From Cordia subcordata (lineage: Eukaryota > Streptophyta > Magnoliopsida > Boraginales > Cordiaceae): 64,000 bases of DNA. The position numbers and the translations under genes are program-made. Positions 61,443-64,000 of this stretch are shown here, one piece after another. Below the pieces are notes generated by a model. It saw nothing but the letters and a program-made list of their open reading frames with translations. It was not told the DNA's origin and searched no databases. Positions within the stretch are counted from its first letter, which is position 1. Every line of letters starts with the position of its first letter. Location: positions 5,989,001 through 6,053,000 of the forward strand of contig JAPTOF010000016.1 in assembly GCA_028554755.1 (NCBI GenBank), in the 5' to 3' direction.

Positions 61443-62145
61443 GCTACTTTGGAACCGACTTTCTGGTTTCATACACTTAAAAGGTATCCATTCCTATTTC
61501 TGGGAAAACCAGTCTTGTGGTGCAAATAATTCTGGACTTTTCATTGTTTCCTCTTACTGGGGTTGAAGGCTGTCCTCTTCTACCCACCGTGCTACACTTT
61601 GATCTTTTTACTTCTGTCATTTGTGGATCACACGTCTAGGTAATGCTATGAGGTTAGCAAAGAGCTTATGCCTGGGGAAGCTCTATGCTGCACATCTTTA
61701 CGGCACTTATTGATGACAAACTTGTAAAGAATCGAAAATTTTTGAGCCCCCGGACAGTGTTGTTTGCTTTTTCTTCCTTAGGAGGCTGAAAGCCGAATCA
61801 AATACTATGCTCGTAGCAGGACTTAACCCAACACTTTACTACATGAGCTGACAACAGCACAATCGCTTGAGTTTATTCTTGAGCGAAGGAATCGCTTTAA
61901 ATTATACTATACTCTCGTGATAGTCTCACCCTTTTTTTCTCTCCATACAATAGTTTTCTGGTATAATATTGTATGTTGTTCGCAGGCTACGTTCCCAGGA
62001 GCCAAATAAAACCGGTGATAGTTGTTATTGAATCCATCAATTCCATTATAGAAAATAAAACCAAATCACCTTTTTTTATTCGATGAATTTGATTCACTCG
62101 TAATTTTATTTTACGAGTTATCTAATAAAGAATTGTTGAAATTAG
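61443..62145. other. 3' flank of the CHCH gene
   Basis: The first few hundred bases are likely 3'UTR; AATAAAA motifs occur near 62005 and 62055. Nothing else recognised. Confidence 0.4.
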
Positions 62146-63055
62146 TTCTGTTTGTTTGCAGGAAAATGTTTTTCAGATTTTCCACTGTTTAGTAACACAA
62201 GAATATAAGATAATGGGAAAACATTTTCCGGTCAAAGCAAAACTTTAGTTCAAAATGAAAGAAAATGCTTTTCGCTAATTAAGGAGAAGAAAACATTTTC
62301 TGAATGGTAACTTCCTTTCTTAGTCCACACCTCACCCCACCCCCTTCCCGCCCCCTCCCCCCTGCGCGGCCTATGCCCACCTTGACCCCCTAAAAATTTT
62401 AAAAAAAATTGTAAAAATATAAAAATTTAAAATTGAAAAATAAAAATTACAAAATGATGAAAATGTTTAAAAATTAAAACTTGAAAAATTATAATAGAAG
62501 AGTTTAGAAAGAAAAAAAACTTAAAATAGAAATTAAAATTAAAAATTAATTTTATTAATTTTAGTTTTTATATTTTATTTTTTAATTTAAAAAATATACT
62601 TTTAATTTAATTTTTCAATTTTTATTAATTTATTAACTCTAAATTATTGAGTTTTAATTTTTTTCTTAATTTTCATTTTTATAATTTTTAGTATTTGTAA
62701 TCTTTATATCTTATTTTAATTTTTATATTTTAATTATAATTTTTATTAAATTTTTAATGTTAATCTTCATATTTTATTTTAATTTAAATAATATATTTTT
62801 ATTTTTGATTTATTAATTTATTAATATTTATATTTATTTTTTATTTTTTAATTGAAATAATATATGTTAAGCACAAAATACATTTTATTTTTAAAACTTT
62901 CTCATCAAAAATATTTTACAAGTGTGAATATGAAACACCGTAAAATATTTTTCTGTATGATAATCAAAACACTAGAAAATATTTTGTTTTACGGGAAAAT
63001 ATTTTCCTTGAAAAGTTTTTTCCTCAGCAAGTTATTTTCCTGCAAACAAACGGAG
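62146..63055. mobile_element. TIR element of ~910 bp, non-coding
   Basis: Left TTCTGTTTGTTTGCAGGAAA and right TTTTCCTGCAAACAAACGGA are near-perfect inverted ends; the next inner bases also pair (AATGTTTTTCAG against CTTGAAAAG-type). The interior is extremely AT-rich with no transposase. Its right end touches the LINE poly(A) tract. Confidence 0.65.
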
Positions 63056-63056
63056 C

Positions 63057-64000
63057 TTTTTTTTTTTTTTTACTAAATAAGCAAGGTACTTGTATTGAAT
63101 AAAGAATTTACAAGAATCAATAGCCAATATACAAAAATATTACACAAAATTAGTCATATCTAACATTAATATTCCATCCCTCGCATAAGACCCTGTTAGT
63201 ATAAGTGTTTTTAACTTTACAATGGTATACTGCTTTTGCTTGAATATTTGCAGCAATCAACATGAGTAATTGTTCATCACTTCTCGGATTTTCCTGGCTA
63301 AATAATCTTCTGTTTCGCTCGTGCCAAATATGATAAATGGCAGCCTCAAAAAAAAGTTTGTTAATGCGGGCTTTGAAAGAGTTGTTTCTAAACTTGGCAA
63401 GGAACTATTCCGTAACACTTATCCAATCATAAACCCAATAGGGGCCAATAGCAAGTTTTGCACTCTTTTCCCAGATTCGCTGAGTAAAACAGTATTGAAA
63501 GAACAGATGTTCATGGTCTTCCAACATCCTTCGACAAAAAATGTACAATGGGTCAATAGGTAAGCCCCACGCAAGAAGTCTACTCTTCACAGGGAGACAA
63601 TTACGCCAAGTAAGCCAAGAATACGTTGCATGTTTCGGTGTATGACCCTTAAACCATATAAGCTCAGGCCAACAAAGTAATTCACCCTTATCCCTCAAGA
63701 CCGTGTATGCAGAACTGGTCGAGAAGCTACTATTTAGATTTCCCAACCACCACTAACGATCCCTGTGATGACTATCTGGAATTGGTAAATTTGCAACCCC
63801 AAAAATAAAGTTGTGAATAGGATAGCTTGCCGGCCAATGCCAATTTCCATTCCACAAATAATCACTGACTCTCGCCTTGAGGTTAATATGACTAGCAACA
63901 AGATTATGAGTCTCAAGAAGATCCACCAAAACACCTATAGGATGCCGGTGATCATACCAGAAAAGGGTATCATCTCCATTTCCAATCTTTCTGAAGACTA
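63057..64000 (-). mobile_element. LINE (non-LTR retrotransposon) 3' end, continues past window
   Basis: Minus-strand frames (63934-63734 and 63746-63405, plus a third frame above 63800) give a plant LINE C-terminal region: DTLFWYDHRHPIG near the edge, then FKGHTPKHATYSWLTWRNCL and zf-RVT residues FCRRMLEDHEHLFFQYCF with QRIW. The T-run at 63057-63072 is the poly(A) tail. Several stops and frame changes show decay. The 5' part lies outside the window. Confidence 0.8.

Overview
The window is nuclear DNA of a flowering plant, most likely a eudicot. It is AT-rich, has GT-AG introns, and carries plant-only gene families (S8-type R2R3-MYB, TPD1-like, PMEI, GPI-anchored LTP) amid dense small transposable elements. 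The sequence does not fix the species.

Genes are sparse. From left to right: the last four exons of a HOP/STI1 co-chaperone (+, cut by the window edge); a convergent chloroplast elongation factor G copy (-) that is broken by a ~50-nt deletion over the GTPase NKxD motif, by an in-frame TAG, and by the absence of a transit-peptide exon; a two-exon TPD1-like secreted Cys-rich protein (+, 8.0-9.2 kb); an intronless pectin methylesterase/invertase inhibitor-like gene (-, 17.3-17.9 kb); a three-exon GPI-anchored lipid-transfer protein (+, 25.7-27.8 kb); an R2R3-MYB of the MYB42/MYB85/ODORANT1 type (+, 53.9-55.2 kb); and a twin-CX9C (CHCH) coiled-coil protein, probably MIC19-like and mitochondrial (+, 60.9-61.4 kb), with a 1.9-kb 5'UTR intron and promoter Site II motifs.

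The largest object is an 11.2-kb Ty3/Gypsy LTR retrotransposon of the Tat lineage (33,103-44,331, minus strand). Both LTRs (~542 bp), the 5-bp target-site duplication ACTAG, PBS and PPT can be read. Gag, protease, RT, RNase H, a second archaeal-type RNase H and integrase are all decayed. Between integrase and the 3' LTR lie a 76-bp tandem repeat and a spliced gene in the opposite orientation (plus strand), also decayed. This antisense passenger gene is the most interesting structure here.

The rest is mostly small repeats: a MITE-like family with GTTTGGATTG-type inverted ends (six clear copies and one weak), several larger foldback/TIR elements (12.9, 14.5, 24.4, 29.2, 49.7, 51.4 and 62.1 kb), a SINE with a 17-bp target-site duplication (22.3 kb), three decayed LINE 3' ends (20.7, 55.9 and 63.1 kb), degenerate tandem repeats, and a GATA/TATC-rich tract (31.3-32.9 kb). 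The host genes look independent of one another; there is no operon or cluster logic. Functional calls rest on family motifs read by eye.
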